A stretch of 35,109 bases of DNA from Bacillota bacterium. Lineage in GTDB: Bacteria > Bacillota > Clostridia > Saccharofermentanales > DTU023. The stretch lies in NCBI GenBank assembly GCA_023622515.1, contig JAMNZB010000017.1, forward strand, positions 1 to 35,109, given 5' to 3'. This document shows positions 1-15,000 of this stretch, piece by piece; position 1 is the stretch's first letter, and each line of letters opens with the position of its first letter. A program made the position numbers and the translations under genes. The notes under the pieces were generated by a model that saw nothing but the letters and a program-made list of their open reading frames with translations, was not told where the DNA came from and ran no database searches.

Positions 1-3000
1 CAGCGTTTTTGCCTGAGTTAATAGAAACGCTTCCCCTAATTGCTGCCCTATTAGACATATTTACATAGGCATCCGCATACTGTTCACTGCCGTCCATTAA
101 AGAGACACCTGCTCCGCCATTGCTACCCAGAGTACCTTTGGCTGAGGCATCGTTAACATAAGAGACTACGCTTACCTTTCCGCCGGCATCAATCTTACCT
201 TTATCTTTACCTCCGATATAGGCCTCTTGATTAACGTTTAAGTTAGCTTGAGCAAAGTTGCGACCCACGCTGACCGAACTAACTTCCACTAATTTACCTT
301 CTACAACCGCTTTAGATTGGCTCCCGCTGCCCTTCGCCTGAACACTGATGTCGCCCTTGGCATAAACCTTGCCGCTGCCGCCCATATAGGCCTTACCCAC
401 TGTCTTTGAATAGGCCTTTGCTTCGTTCCGCTCGCCGCTGAACATACCGAGGGCAATTCCGCCACGGGGCTGAGTGGACTCTGCCTTAGAAATAGACTTG
501 TAAATCAAGTCGATATGGATGTCCTTTACATAGACTTCTGCACCTGTACTGTCAAGATAGGCCTCAAATGTGCCTGCCGCTTCGGCATTCATCTGCAAAA
601 CGCCAACTTTGGCGAAGTTGCCGGCATAGCTGCTGTTTGAGTAATGGGCCTTCGCATAACTTTCCGCCTTGGACAGGATGGTCAAAGAGCCGCTATGCGT
701 ATCTGAACTGCCAAAACGGCTAGCTTTGACATAAGCCCTATTCTCTGCCTTAACCGAAGCGTCGGCTGTATTTATGTTGACGCTTATTGCAGATAGACCA
801 ACACTGGAAGCGCCCAGGACGGCTTCCGCCCCCTGCCCGCCATTGTCATTGAGCCAGGCAACAACACATACTTCATATGTTGAGTTAATTTCGCTAGCTT
901 CTATATAGGCATTCTGCTTTGCGGAAACTATTGCGTCTACATCACTGATCAGGAGATCAGCACCGGAGATTTCTGCCCTAGGCGCTACAATAGTTGCATA
1001 GGCGGTTGCGGTAGAATCCGCATACAGCTCTAAGCCATTTTCCATCTGATTGCCGTTTACGGAAGAGGAAATACTACCGGTGGTGCTAATGCTGCTGTTT
1101 TTGATATAGGCATTATTTATCATGCCGGTCTCAGCATTCGCTGTATTGACATCGGCTGACACAAAAGTGATTCCAACAATGGGTTGTTCCCCTATCGCCT
1201 CAGACCTTGCAGTGACATTGCTGCGTACAGAGAGTCTATTACTTCCACCTGTTTTCGCTTCCAGTGTGGAGTTACTGACATAGGCAGCGAAATCGCCGTT
1301 GGCATCGGCTTCAACAATCATCAGGCCAACACCGATTAGTCCAAGATTGGCGGAGCCTGTCCCGGTATAAGCCTTAGCATAACTCTTGGCTTCGTTTAAA
1401 AGGGTAACTGCCCCGCTTGATTCAATACGAGCCCCGTTGATAGAAGCTTTGCTGCTGCCTTCCATAATTGCGGTGACGGCACTAACGTCCAAGGAATAAG
1501 ATGAAGCACTAATCTCACCACTCTTACAGAGACTTCCGAGAACGGCGGTAGCCCCCTCTCCGGAGTTTGTATTAAGTTTGCTTTCAATAGAAACACTGTC
1601 TGTTTCAACAACCGCTTTATTGAGCTGAGCCTTTTGTGCACTGCCGACTCTTGCTTCTAACTTACTGGCTGTGATTTGTGCGAAAATGATATGGCTCTGT
1701 GTGCCAACAGAAGCTTCGGCATTTGCAGTACCCTTCGTAAATATCTCAATCCTTGTGGCATTGATTATTAGCGCCGGGTCCCCTTCTCCATCTCCATCGT
1801 CGGAATCAAGCGATACATTTATGCCTGCGCCGGCTTTGCTTCCGGTAGAAGCTTTACCCACATTGACCTGGCCGTCAACTAACGCAATTCTAGCAGACTG
1901 GGCGGTCCTGGCCTTGGCATTGGCTGAGTATGTATTATTAATTTTAATCGTCTTGGCCTTCACAGTACCGGAAGTTCCATTTACGGTTGCCAGGAAGCTA
2001 CCATTAGCTTGGGCCGTCATCATATTGGCACCGATGCTGGCAAGTCCAATATTGGCAGTGGGAAGCACGATGTCTGCAAGAGCATTACTGCTGGCATTAG
2101 AGATGACACTGAATTCACCGGTATTACCGACATCAATAGAAGCACCGTCAGTATAGGCTTTACTGGAAGCATCAGCTATCGCGGTAGCCTTATTGGTGCT
2201 GCCACCGATAAGGCTGGCACTGGCAGCCAAGTCACCGGTGGTATTGCCGAGCTTGGCTACAGCCCCATTTGAACCACTCTTGTTCAGTTCACTCAGGACA
2301 GAAACTTTCGCAGCCTCTACATTGACGCCTTCAATAAATGCCTCCTGGTCTGCTTCCAGAGTGGATTCAAGCACACTGACTGCAATCTTGATACTGGAAA
2401 GACTGACTGTATTGGCAGTAATACCGGTCGTAGCTATTGCGGTAGCGGTGGTCTTAACATTGACATCAGCGGTGGCTGTAACACTACCATTGCCGCGAAT
2501 GCCTGCCCCGGCGACAGTGCCAACTTTGGCCTGGGCCAGGTTAACTTCTCCACTGTACAAATCGACACCAACGCCTCCTGCAGATTGCGTGGTTTTGGCT
2601 TCGGCATAGGAGTCATACTCGTTCTCAATGTCGATGTTGTCGGCCTTTATATAAGCGGGAGCAGGAAGATTGATTGTCGCCTGGAAATTGCCGTTCGCAT
2701 AGGCGTATAGTTTGTTCGTGCCAATGCTGACAAGACCAATATTCCCATTTGGAATGGCCACGCCTGCAATAGCGTAACTTGTGGCATCAGACCGGACTTT
2801 AAGATGGCCGGCATCAGCAAGATTGTCGGTATCGCTAAGATCAATAGAGGCACCGTCAGTATAGGCAAGACTGGAAGCATTGGCTGTTGCTGTAGCTATA
2901 TTAACGTTACTACCGATGAGGTTCACATCCAAGCTGCCTTCAGTGACGTTGCCGAGCCGGGCTACGGCCCCGTCGCTACGTCCCTTGTTCAGTTCGCTCA

Positions 3001-6000
3001 GGACAGAAACATTCTTTGCCGTCACCTTGGCATTTTCAATAAAGGCCTTCTGCTCTGCTTCCAGCGTAGAGTCAAGCACATTGACCGCGATCTTGATGCC
3101 GGTAAGGCTGACCTCACTGGTCGCAATACCGGTCGTAGCTGTGGCAACACCTTTAGTCTCAATATTGACATTACCGGAGGCTGTAACACTACCATTGCCG
3201 CGAATACCTGCCCCGGCAACGGTACCGACTTTGGCCAGGGCCAGGTTAACTTCTCCACTGTATAGTTCAGCTTTGATACCACCCTTAGATTGGGTGGTTT
3301 TGGCATCAGCAAGAGAGACATACTTGTTCTCAATGTCGATGTTATCAGCCTTTATATAAGCGGGATCAGGAAGGTTGACTGTTGCCTGGAAGTTGCCGTT
3401 TGCATAGGCGTACAGTACATTGACGCCAATGCTGACAAGGCCAATATTCACTTTAGGAATGGCCACGCCTGCAATAGCGTAGCTGCTGGCATCAGACCGG
3501 ACTTTAAGATGGCCGGCATCAGCAAGATTGTCGGCATCGATAAGATCAATAGAGGCACCGTCAATACAGGCTTGGCTGGAAGCATCGGCTGTAGCAATAG
3601 CCACATTGACGCTGGCATTAACGAGACTCGCATTTAGGATGCTGTCTTCAGTGATGCTGCCGAGCTTGGCTACGGCACCATACTTGGGAACACCATTATC
3701 ACGCTCCTCATTCAGCTCACTCAGAACAGAAACATTCTTTGCCGTCACCTTGGCATCTTCAATAAAGGCCTTCTGGTCTGCCGCAAGCGTAGATTTAAGT
3801 ACATTGGCTGCAATCCTGATGCCGGCAAGGCTGACCTTACTGGTAACAATACCGGTTGTAGCTGTTGCGATACCTGTGGTCTCAATATTAACATTACCGG
3901 AGGCTGTAATAGAACCGCTACCGCGAATACCTGCTTCAGCAACAGTAGCTACTTTTGCCAGAGCCACATTAACCTCTCCCTTAACCAGGCTTGTACTGAG
4001 GCCACCCACAGCTTGTGCGGTGTGGGCATCAGCCTTTGCGATATAGCTATTAGTTACATCCACTGAGGAAACTTCAATATCAGAATTGCTGTCTATCACT
4101 GCACGGAATGTTCCGTTTGCCTTGGCTGTAATTACCGTGACACCCACAGAGATGTAGCTCATATCAACATCGGGAGTCTGGATAGAAGGTATAGCAATAC
4201 TGTTGGCAATGGACCTTAGCTTAAGCGACTTACTTGGAGCAGATATTTGGGTATAAGCCAGAACCTCTGTTCCCACTTCATAGGGCATTATCAGCGCCTC
4301 ATTGAGGGAATCATTTATGGCCACAGCGGTGTTGACAGTGCCACTAACGATATTCATAGAAACATTGGCATTGCTCTCATCAGCTTCATCGGAAGAAGCA
4401 AGTTTGGCATAAGCGCCTTCATTCGGGCCGTCATTCAACTTGGCCACCACGCTTACCTCAGCTCCTTCAATTTGACATCCGGCAAGAATGGCCTGGTTTT
4501 GTGCATCTAAAAGTGCTACGAGAACATTGGCTGCAATGTCTACCACACCGGCAGACAGCTTAGGAGTCTTTGTCGAGGCTGTGGATACGGCGGTACCATC
4601 TGCTAAAATGCTGAGGCTATTGGCCTTTATCTGGCCGCTGCCTCTTACTGCTGCCAGAGCTTTACTATCGGCATTGCTGACCGCCACATTGGCGCCTATG
4701 CTGGCAATATTAATCCCAACACCGGCAATATTAGGCGTAAGGTCTGCTATGGCGTTCGCACGGTAGATAGCTTTAACTTCTACCTTGTCCGCGCTGACAA
4801 GACCTTCTTCCGGAAGTTCAAGAACTGCCTCGAAGACGCTCTGGCTGTAAGCCGTATTAACCATCATGCCGGCAGAAGCTGCGGAAACAGAGAGATTGGA
4901 GCTTTTGGACAGGACATCCGCATTACCATAGCTTCCCAGCTTAACATTACCGGCGTTAACCGTCAGGTTTTTAGGGGCTAGCTTGGCAAAACTCTTATTC
5001 TGGCCGTAAGCAACTGCAACATTGGCTGTGACGGTAACTATGCCACCACTTCCGGTGACCAGCTCGGCTCTTGAGACACCATCATTTATATCTTTATTCA
5101 GATTGGAAACGACCTCGATACCGCTTGCGGTCACGCTTGCCTCTTTCAGTTCGGCCAGTTGCTCGCTGCGCAGAAGCGCCACGGCGAAAGAACCCGCTAC
5201 TGCTAGACCGGGAGCAAGCGAGATACCGATAATCTTAGCATCGGCTCTTGCTTCTCCGTTTGCAAGCACATTGACAGCACCACTTGCCTTCAAGCTTCCA
5301 AGGCCCTTAACAATAGCCTTGTTCTTAGCATGGTTATCCGCTACGGCTGCGTTGAGGTTAACGACCATGCCACCCACCGCACCGGACACGGCAGTGACAT
5401 CAGCGATAGCTTTATTTTCGTTCTCTTCATGACCAGCGAAGACATTGATAGCACCATTGCGGGATTCTACTGTTACGCCTTCGCTATCAATCCCATCACT
5501 ATCAATAAAGGCCAGATTGTCGGACTGTAGGCCTACATAGCTGACGGTAACACCGACTGAAATAGTGCTTGCGATAATGTCGAGCAGGAAAGCCTTGGAA
5601 AAACTCTTCATGTTTGCATCAACATCAATATTACCGCCTGTCTCAACATTGATACGGCTAATGCCGGTTTTCGCCTCGGTAAAGTTGAACACCAGCAGGA
5701 CATTACCGTTAACGGCAACTCCGCCGGCCGTAAAAGAGGCCACAAAGGCATTTGCATCGGTATATATATCACTCACGACCTGCACTGTGTCCGCTTTGAT
5801 GATGCCGACAGAGCCCGTATTGCTTGTTGAACCGGGAGCGGCACCAACATAGGTAAGGATATCAGCATCTAGTACGACAACAGCCACGCTGACGCCCACG
5901 GAAACACCACCGACACCTGCGCCAACCAGAATGGCATCGGCGGTGGTCTCTACATCACTGGCCACCTCGACCTTGCCGCTGGCAGTAATGCTTACACCCT

Positions 6001-9000
6001 GACCAATCATACTTTCAACTTCAGCACGATTGACCACTACACTAATTAAACCGTTGACAGCAACGCCTCCCGCAGAGGCTGCACCGTTCATGCTCAGGGC
6101 ACCGGCCTTGGCATCAGCAAGAACATGGACATTCCCGACATTGCTCAGTTGTGCCTGGCCTTTGATACCGGCAAAGCTGTCACCGCTGATAGTGACGATG
6201 GAAATGGAGGCCGCAACGCCGGCAACTCCGCCGCCGGCTGTCAGAGTACCGCTTATGACATAGGGGTATTCACTTTGAGCTTTAACATGTACATTATCCG
6301 CCTTGATGACATCGCCGGCCAGATACGCCTCGGTAAGTGAAATGAGGCTGGTAGAGCCGACGGCTACGCCGACACCGGCAACACCGGCTGCAGCGGAGAA
6401 GGAAATGGTACGAATGGTCAGGTCGCTAAGAGAGACATCATCATTGTTAATATAACCCTTAAGCATGTCGTTCTGACCACTTGTAGCAGCTACCGGGCTT
6501 GAGCCGGAGCGGGCAAGAATATTTACATCGCCTTCTGCGCTTAGGACTGAGCCTTCATCCACATAGGCTCTGACATTGCCGAAAATCACGGCAACCGCTA
6601 TGCCAACACCAACGCCTGCGCCGGAAGCGGCCATACCTGCTGAAGCAGTAAGATGCTCGGCAATCACATTGTCAAATGCTTTGACGTTGATATCGCCTGC
6701 GGATGTGACATTAGTGTATTGACCGATGTAAGCGGTGGTGGAATCTTTGAGATTTTCCTCTTCAGGGTTTATGTCGCTATCCTCGTTGGATCTTTTGCCA
6801 ATAGCCGCCGCATTATCGCGGTCGGAGTTTTCACCGACCTCAAGACCTGCGCCGGGCTCATAGTCGTCGTAAGAGGTTTCGTAAGCAGCATCGTGAGCCT
6901 GGCCATTGGCATCGTGGGACGCGGTGGTTTCGTTGCCATTGGCGTCAAGATACAAGGGATTGCCCTCTGCATCGGTACGCCGGACCTTATTACTGTCTGC
7001 CTTAGAGTTGAAATCATCGCTGCGGTAATCACTTGCTCCGTCATAGACCATTTCCATAGAGGGCTCATTAGCATTGCCACTGGCGTCTTGGGGGGCAGTG
7101 GTCTCATTGCCTTGACTATCCAGATACAAGAGTCTTCCTTGGGAATCCTTCCGCTGAACCTGGTGGCCCACCTGAGTTTCGCTGAGCTTGTTGCCATCGG
7201 AAGCAAGATCTGCATTTAGAGAAGCGCTGTTGTAATAGTCGCCTGCAATGGAGGGGGCGCTCTGCTTCATGCCACGCTGTCCCCCCTCTCCACTCTCACC
7301 ATTTCCATTGAAGAGGCCATCGGAGTCAAAGTGTTCATCAAGAGCTTCAGAAGAGTCGCCATCCAGTTTGCCGCCAATCACGGTAACCATTATTGTGGCA
7401 CCTATACCTGCGGTACCGCTCAAGCCCATACTACCCGTATAGGTGCGGACCTCACGCGCGGAGTGAGCGGAAACATGGACAGAGCCATCATCCGTCGTTT
7501 TCACATCATAGTTGTTGCCTATACCCGCTGTAACAGTATTCTTTGCTACAGTGACCATGGCCGTGACACCGACAGCCGCAGTGCTGCCAAAGGAGAAAGA
7601 GAAGGCTATTGCCACCAGCTTGTAGTCATCCCTCGCCTCAATATTTATCGAGGAGGCCTCAAGACTAGCCCTGACCACTTCATTGCTGCCTTCCACAACA
7701 GTTTCAATGGCGTCTTCCACAATAGCTTGGGTAATAACTTTTGTAATGATAATATCTACAGCACCGGAAACACCTACATTGGCGCCACCGGAAAGACCGA
7801 CACAGTCAGCAGTAACAAATTCATTGGACAGAGCCTTGACTTCCAGTTTTCCGGAAGCCTTTAGCTTGCAGCCGGAAAGGAGTTTGGCGGTGGTTTCTCC
7901 CTTGAAGTAAGTAATTACGGCAGCACCGCCGACACCCACATTGTCGCTGGCCGCAAGACTGGCTGCAAAATTAATCAGCAGGGAATCGCTAGTAGACAGC
8001 ACAGAAACATCGCCGCTCTCAGTAATTTCCCCGCCCAGGATAGAGTTGACCTTGTTCTGGAATACCAGAACATTACCACCAATGCTCACTGCTGCAGTAC
8101 CCGGAGTAATGCCTGCAGTAACTCCCACAAGCACCAAATCGTCAACGGACTTGGCCTCCACAGTAACATCTTTTGCTGTAACCACGCCGATAAGAGAGGC
8201 GGTCACGCTTTTATCAAAGATTATGCTGACAACTGTAGCACCCACAGCTGCAGTACCTAGGGATATAGACACTGCACCACCAAAATTAATAGCAAAGGTA
8301 TTCGCTATGGCTTCCACGGCCACATCGCCGGAAGTGGTCACTGTACTGGCCGCGTCAGGGTCTTCGTCTTCCTCTCCGTCTCCGTCTTCTTCATCGTCGG
8401 AAACGTGGCTACCAATCTTAGCCTTCACTTTACTTTTACTGACTAGGGTGTCAACAACACCTGAAACCGCCGCAGGGCCACCGGCACCAACCGCGGATAC
8501 GCCCAGCATCACGCTGACTTCATCTGCACGGGCATGGACAATCACGCCTCGACGTTTTTCGTCACGTTTTCTGGACTTGATACCGCTGCCGCCCAGTGTC
8601 TTGGCATTTAGGACGGCATTTCGACCAACCAGGGCCTGAACATTATTGTTTAACACGGTCGTTATAGTTGTTCCACCGACACTGCTACTACCGGTACTGA
8701 AAGAAGCATTGGCCGCTATCAGAACGACCAGGCTGTCTAAATCGGCACTGACACCGATGGAATCATAAGCAGTGACCTTGCTTCCATCGCCAACACTTGC
8801 CTTGACAGTACTACTGCCAACATTGACTTGAATATTGCCGCTAAGACTCAGACCTTCTGAGAAGCCACCTGCGATACCAAGCATGATGGTCTTTTCATCA
8901 GCAAAGGCATCGACAATCACATTATCGCTTTGAGAGATTATTGTTGCACCGCTAGCTACAGAGGCTATATTTTCGCGGTTAAATACATTGACCAGGATAG

Positions 9001-12000
9001 TCGCGCCCACAGCAGGATCAGTGCCCGTAGTCGCGGCCGCTGCCAGCAGAATTCCGATGAGCTTGGACTCACCGTCTGCTGTCACACTAACCATATTCTT
9101 GGCCTCTAACTTGGCTGCATTGCCTATGGTTGCCAAGGCCTGTGCATTGGTAACCAGCACATTAATCGTAGCCGCACCGGAGGCCGCCGCGGAGGCAGCA
9201 GAGGCGGAGGCCAGCAAACTCAGGACCAGCTCGTCATTTTCTGCCTTCACCCGGATAGCGCCCTTGGAGCTGGTGATTTCACTTTCGGCACCGACAGAGG
9301 CTTCCGCCCTACTGTCGGAAACGCTGACGGCAACGGTTCCACCTGCGGCCACTGCCCCACTGGCACTGTTCTGCAGGGATACACTAAGTGAGCCCAGAAT
9401 GAGGTCTGCATTGTTGATTGCTTCTACACTTATATCATGTTTAGCATTCAGCTTGGTCCCCTGGCCTATGGAGGCATGAGCCTGGCTTTCGGTAATACTG
9501 ACGGTCAGACCGCCGCCGATGGTGGCCTTAGCGTCATCGCCGCTGAGAGCTGCTGCCGCTGTGATGATCCACGCATCAGTTTCATTATCGGCGATAAGCT
9601 TTGCAGCCCCCTTATTAACTTCTATGACACCGTTGTTTCCAATGGATGCGGTCACCTTATCTTTTGCCACCAGGCTAGCCACATTCACACCGACACCGGC
9701 CGTTGCGGAGGAGGCGGAAACCGCACCGCCGATGAGGCGGCTATTGTTGTGACTTACAGCCTTAACATTCAAATCACCCTGACTAAGGATTATGTCCAGC
9801 TTGTCTCCCAGTTTTGCCTCCGTAAGGCTGTTATTGAACAGCATGGCTACAGAACCTGCCACTGCCGCTTTCGAATCTTCACTCGCATCGGAACCCATGA
9901 TGGTGCCGGCAACAGCCAGGGCATAATAGTTTACGGTACCGATGACACTGCTCATCTGGAGGGCATTTTCAAGATCTTCCATTTGGATATTGGAATTTAC
10001 TCTATAACTTCCGTCCTCTTCCTGGGTCAGAATAATCATGCCTTGCTCATCAGGTTCGGGAGGAATATAGTCCTTTTGCTCCTTAGGAATAATGGTCACA
10101 ATATCCTGCAGTTCCAGGGGGTAAGTAAAATCACCGATGTTAACCGCTTCTTTTTCGGCTTCGGCAGTGAAGGACTTGGCTCTGACCTTAACATTGTCGC
10201 CAACAAGAGTTTGGACCTGATTTTTTGCATACAAGAGGGCGAAGGAGGCACCCACACCCACGGTAGAACCGCCGGAAACACTGGCTGCCATAGCCGCTGC
10301 GTTGAGTTTGGACTTGTCGTAACTCTTCAGAATGACCGCGCCGTTTTCCGCGATAAGGGAACCGGCATCAGCTACATTGACCTGGCTCTTACCATTGGCA
10401 ACCATAATAGCCAGGGCGCCTGCGACCACTGTATCTCCTCCACCGGAAGCAGCTCCTGCCACGGCCAGAGTAGCGTACTTGCCCCTGTAAACACCCTCCA
10501 TATTCTGGGTCAGATTGCTATCGGCAATGATATTACCGCTGGTTGCTGTAAGCTTGCCGCCCAGATCGGCTTGGGCAATATTGTTATTTACAGAAACAGC
10601 TACAGCTGCCCCTATGGTATTGGTCTTTTTCCTGCCATTGACGCTGTAGCCGCCCTCGGTAGTAACGGCTGCGCCGGTAGCTACAGTAGAGAAATTCCCA
10701 TTGTTTCCGACCAGGGCCTCAAAGCTCGCCGCGGTCAGGTTACCTAGAATACCGGCAAGCGCTTTGTGGTTGGTAACATTGACACCAACAGCCGCGGCGA
10801 CCTGAACCGTCTGTTCTTCCTGTGCGGAAGGGCTCAGATTACTGGCATTGGCACCGCCCTTGACTGCAGAGCTGTTAGGAATAATGGCATTATTGCCAAC
10901 GGCACTGCCGCTGCCAAGCGAACCGTTGTTGTTCTGCTGATTGACGGCAACGGTTCCGGCATTTTGAGATTGAAGGGCATTAGTGGATAAGGGGTTGGCA
11001 TTGTTGCTCGTATTCTGCTGCCCTTGCTGGTTCAAGCGGTCATTAAGCTTATTATTGGTTTTGTTTGTGGTCTTCTTGCCATCAATCAAGGGCCTGTTTT
11101 GTGCTGCCACAAACTTTTGCGTATAGCGTTCCATATCGGCACCCATGGCCAGGGCCAGGGCATTAGCGTCATCGTAGTTAACTGTTTCCGACTTAACTTC
11201 AACCTTGCCGGAAACTGTGCCGTCTGCCACAAGTTGAGCTAAAACATCACTGATGGCCAGGTTCACGGCAACCGCTGCGCCGACCGCAGTAGACCCGCCA
11301 ACTGCATAGCCACTGGCCTTTGTTTTCGTCTCACCCTTCTGACTGGCAAAAACGGTTAGGTCACCATCCGTGAGTTGAAGAGTAGTGATGGAATATCCGG
11401 GACTTTCATTCCCTACATAGGCTTTCAGATGATTATCAATCAAGCCCACGGACACGGAGGCGTCAACACTGATGTCCTTGGCCTGGGTATTGGGAACGGT
11501 CTGACCATTAACAACAGTAGAGTTCGTTGTTTCACTGCGGGCAATGGGGTCGGTACCGGCGACACTGATGGTCTCCAGATTATTCTGCTCAATCGCCTTG
11601 ACCTCCAGGGCCTTGGCAAGCACGCTACGTCCGGCACCAATGCCGGCATTGACCGTCATATCAACGAAGGCCATGGCAATGGCTGCACCAACACCGACAG
11701 TCTTACCGTTTGCTGTTTGGGAGTTGGCGGCATTGCCGGTTGGAGTACGAGTGGCCGGTGTATTCGCTGTGGCGTTTTGAGTCGAGGAATTGGCTCCTCC
11801 ATTGGTCGCACCGTTAGCGGCTTGCTTGTTCTTGTCAACGGAACCCTTATAGTCCAGAGAGGAACCGGCGGTGGTATACACTGTCTGAGCACCGTTTGCC
11901 AGTAGCGTAATCACTCCATTGACAGTTGCGATGCTGCCGGCCTCATAATCAGAAACGATGGCTTCGGTTTTTCCCTTCACAACAGACAGGGCCAGCGAGC

Positions 12001-15000
12001 CGGCCACACCAACTTCAGAGGCGCCCACGCCGGAAACGGCGGAGGCGGAGATACGGCTGCCGATGCCGTCAAGCTCATCGTTGCTGCCAAGGAGGGCAGC
12101 CAGAGCCAGGGTCATCGTATCCAAAAGTTCCTGAAGCTTTTTCGGATCCTTAATGTTGTTGGTGATTTCGGCAATAACTTCCTGCCAGCCCTCCGGGCCG
12201 ATAATATCCTCCAGGGTCATGCCGTTTTTAATATATTCAACAGCAAAAGTCATAACCGCTTCAATGAGGTCGGCATACTCTTCAGGAGAGGGTGCTTTTA
12301 AATCTTCTCCGGTAAGGGCTGCCTTGATACGGTCATAGATGCTGTCAACAATGACTTTTACTTCTTCAGGTTTGAGAGTCAGACCATAGGCCTCCTGGCC
12401 CATATCCAGGACGAAAGTGGAAATGGCCTTGCCGGCATCCTCTCCATCTTCAATATCGGTCGCCTTGGTAAAGATAGACTGAACAAAGGTCTCAACCGTC
12501 AATGCATCAAGAATTTGCTCCATCAGTTTCTCCATAAGGAGTTCCTGATTGTATTTATTAGCGGACTCGACTAACTCGGCCTTAATAGTCAGGCTGTTAG
12601 CGCTTATATGGGCTGCACCGACATAGGCAATATTTTCATAGAATACGGTGTTGATGGCAACACCCACTCCCACGCCCGTAGTGGAATTGGTTGCGGAAGA
12701 ATTGGCCGTAATAATCCCGTCGGTATCATTTTCACTGCTGACAAGAATATCACCGGCTGCCTTAATGACAACACCGTCTGCGATGCGGGCTATGGAGTCA
12801 TTTTGTTGAACGTTAACTACCAGGCTGGCTGCAACCTGTACGCTACCCTCACTGGTCTGAGCCTTCTGACGGTCTGCAGTTAGGGCCGAAACACTGTTGC
12901 TATTAACATTGGTTGAATTTACATTACCGGCCATGTTAGAAGCAGCCGCTGTATTCTTATCGGTAATTTGGTCTGCTTCACCCTCATTGAAGAGGTTTTG
13001 CATGGCTGCCCCAAGGTCCTCATCACTGTCACCATCGCCGGAGTCATCTCCTGACGACCCCGACCCGGGGTCTCCGTCGCCGCTAGCACTATTGCCGCTG
13101 CTGCCACTACTGCCACTGCTGCCACTGCTGCCACTGCTGCCACTGCTACTAGCGCCGCTGGCGGCCGGGGGCTGGCTAGCCGAATTACCCTTGGAGGAAG
13201 CACCTGCAGCACTTGCCTTGGCCTTGCCATTAAGGCGGCTGATAGATTTTGCCTTCACATTAACATTTTTACCGCTAACATTACGGCCCAGATTAGCTTT
13301 AGCACTATCATTTAGGACATCAACGATAAAGGCACCGCCTACACCGACACCGGTGCCGGCTGCCGCAGCGTCTGCACTTATGCTGCGATTAATAGTATTG
13401 TTGGCGTTGACATTGACATTTCCCGCAAACTTCAGACTATGCGTCAGATTGCTTCCTGTAGAGGCATTAACATAAATACCGGACACGTCCAAGGCCAGCA
13501 CGGGAACAACTGCTGTACCACCGGATGCCCCGGCCTTGGCGGTCATCTTCTCATTTCCGTTGAAGGACGCTTTCACATCCAGTTTACCCAATTTCGTGCT
13601 GTCATCATTCATCTTAAGCAGCAGGCTATCCGCGATTTCCGCAACACAATCCACGCCGATGACTCCAACTGCAATGCCTGCTCCTACACCAACACTATCG
13701 TTGTTGGAACCCTGCTTATTAACGGTACCGGTGCTTCCGGAGGCGGCAGGAGTGGTACTACTGGGAATAGTGGGCTTGGGAGTACTGGGGTTGCCGGTAT
13801 TCGGGCTGCTAGTGCCGCTAGAGGATGCGCCGGTCGCCGAGGCGAGGCCGCCTGCATCAGCTGCGGTCACGTAGTTTGCCATAGCTATTGTAGAAGACAG
13901 AAGCAGGTCGGAATCTTCAGCCAGGTCTACCCTACCGGCACCATCAACATTTGCCTTGTTATTTATAGTAACCACATGTACGGTCAGGGCACCGGCCAGA
14001 CCTAAATCAGCAGCGGTAAAACCGGCCTTGGAAATAGCTGAAGAGGAAGCGGCCGCCGTCTTGGCGGAAACCTCCAAACCTCCGGCTTGGATGATGCCGG
14101 AACTATGATTGATGTAAGCTTCATTGTTATAGTTAGCCACGGCGACGACCAAACCGACACCGATGGCGGTAGAGCTATCTTTAATGGTACCCTGGGCCTT
14201 TCTCTTGTCGGTCGTGGTAGTCCAAGTAAGAACAGCCTGATCAGAAAGATTCTCGCCAACGGGAACATTGAACTTGCAAGTATAGGTTTTAGTCTGCTCA
14301 TCCCATACTATATCCTTTATATAGATAGGAGTCGTGCCATTGAAACGAAGACTATCCTTGAGGATATACTTCTGTAAGGCACCACTCTTAACATTTGTCA
14401 TATCAATTGTCATGGTTAGGGTCTCCCCTACACTCACGGGGTTCGGCTCGTTATCTTGAGTGCTGCCGGGAATAGGCGTGCTAGCATCATTGTCATAGAT
14501 AACTACAGCCGCACCGGTAGTATCAGTACGGGAGACTTTAGCCAGGCCGGAAAGCGCTGAATTAGCGGGGCCAATCTCAAGACGGGTTGACATCCCACCA
14601 TAGCTGACCCTAACATCAATCTTTCCCTTAACATTGAAATGAGGCAAGAGATATATTGAATTGCCCTGAGCATCCTTTGGCATGGTGGAATGAGGTTGAG
14701 CGGTATGCGTAGTTGTTGTTGCGCTTCCATTGGCGTCGACCGTGGTAACAGTATAACTGACATCAGTAATCTGGTAGCCGGGGTTAACCTTAATCTTAAC
14801 ATACAGCTCTTGTCCCTCATCAGCAAAGGGCAAGATATAGTTGACAGACTCATCACCGGTAACCAAAGCGCTACCTGCCTTGGGGTCACTGTTTGTACAG
14901 TTGATGCTCACCTTCTTGGGAATGAATTGCGCATTGACAGTATCACCGTTGGATGCTATCCAGCTCTGTCCGCTTGCTAATTTGTAAGCGGTGTGGCCTA

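Noticed and set aside
9437-10747. 436-residue plus-strand ORF
   Set aside because: It is antisense to the giant gene, has no ribosome binding site and a composition (Ile/His/Asn/Gly) expected from reading GC-rich repeat codons backwards; it is a shadow.
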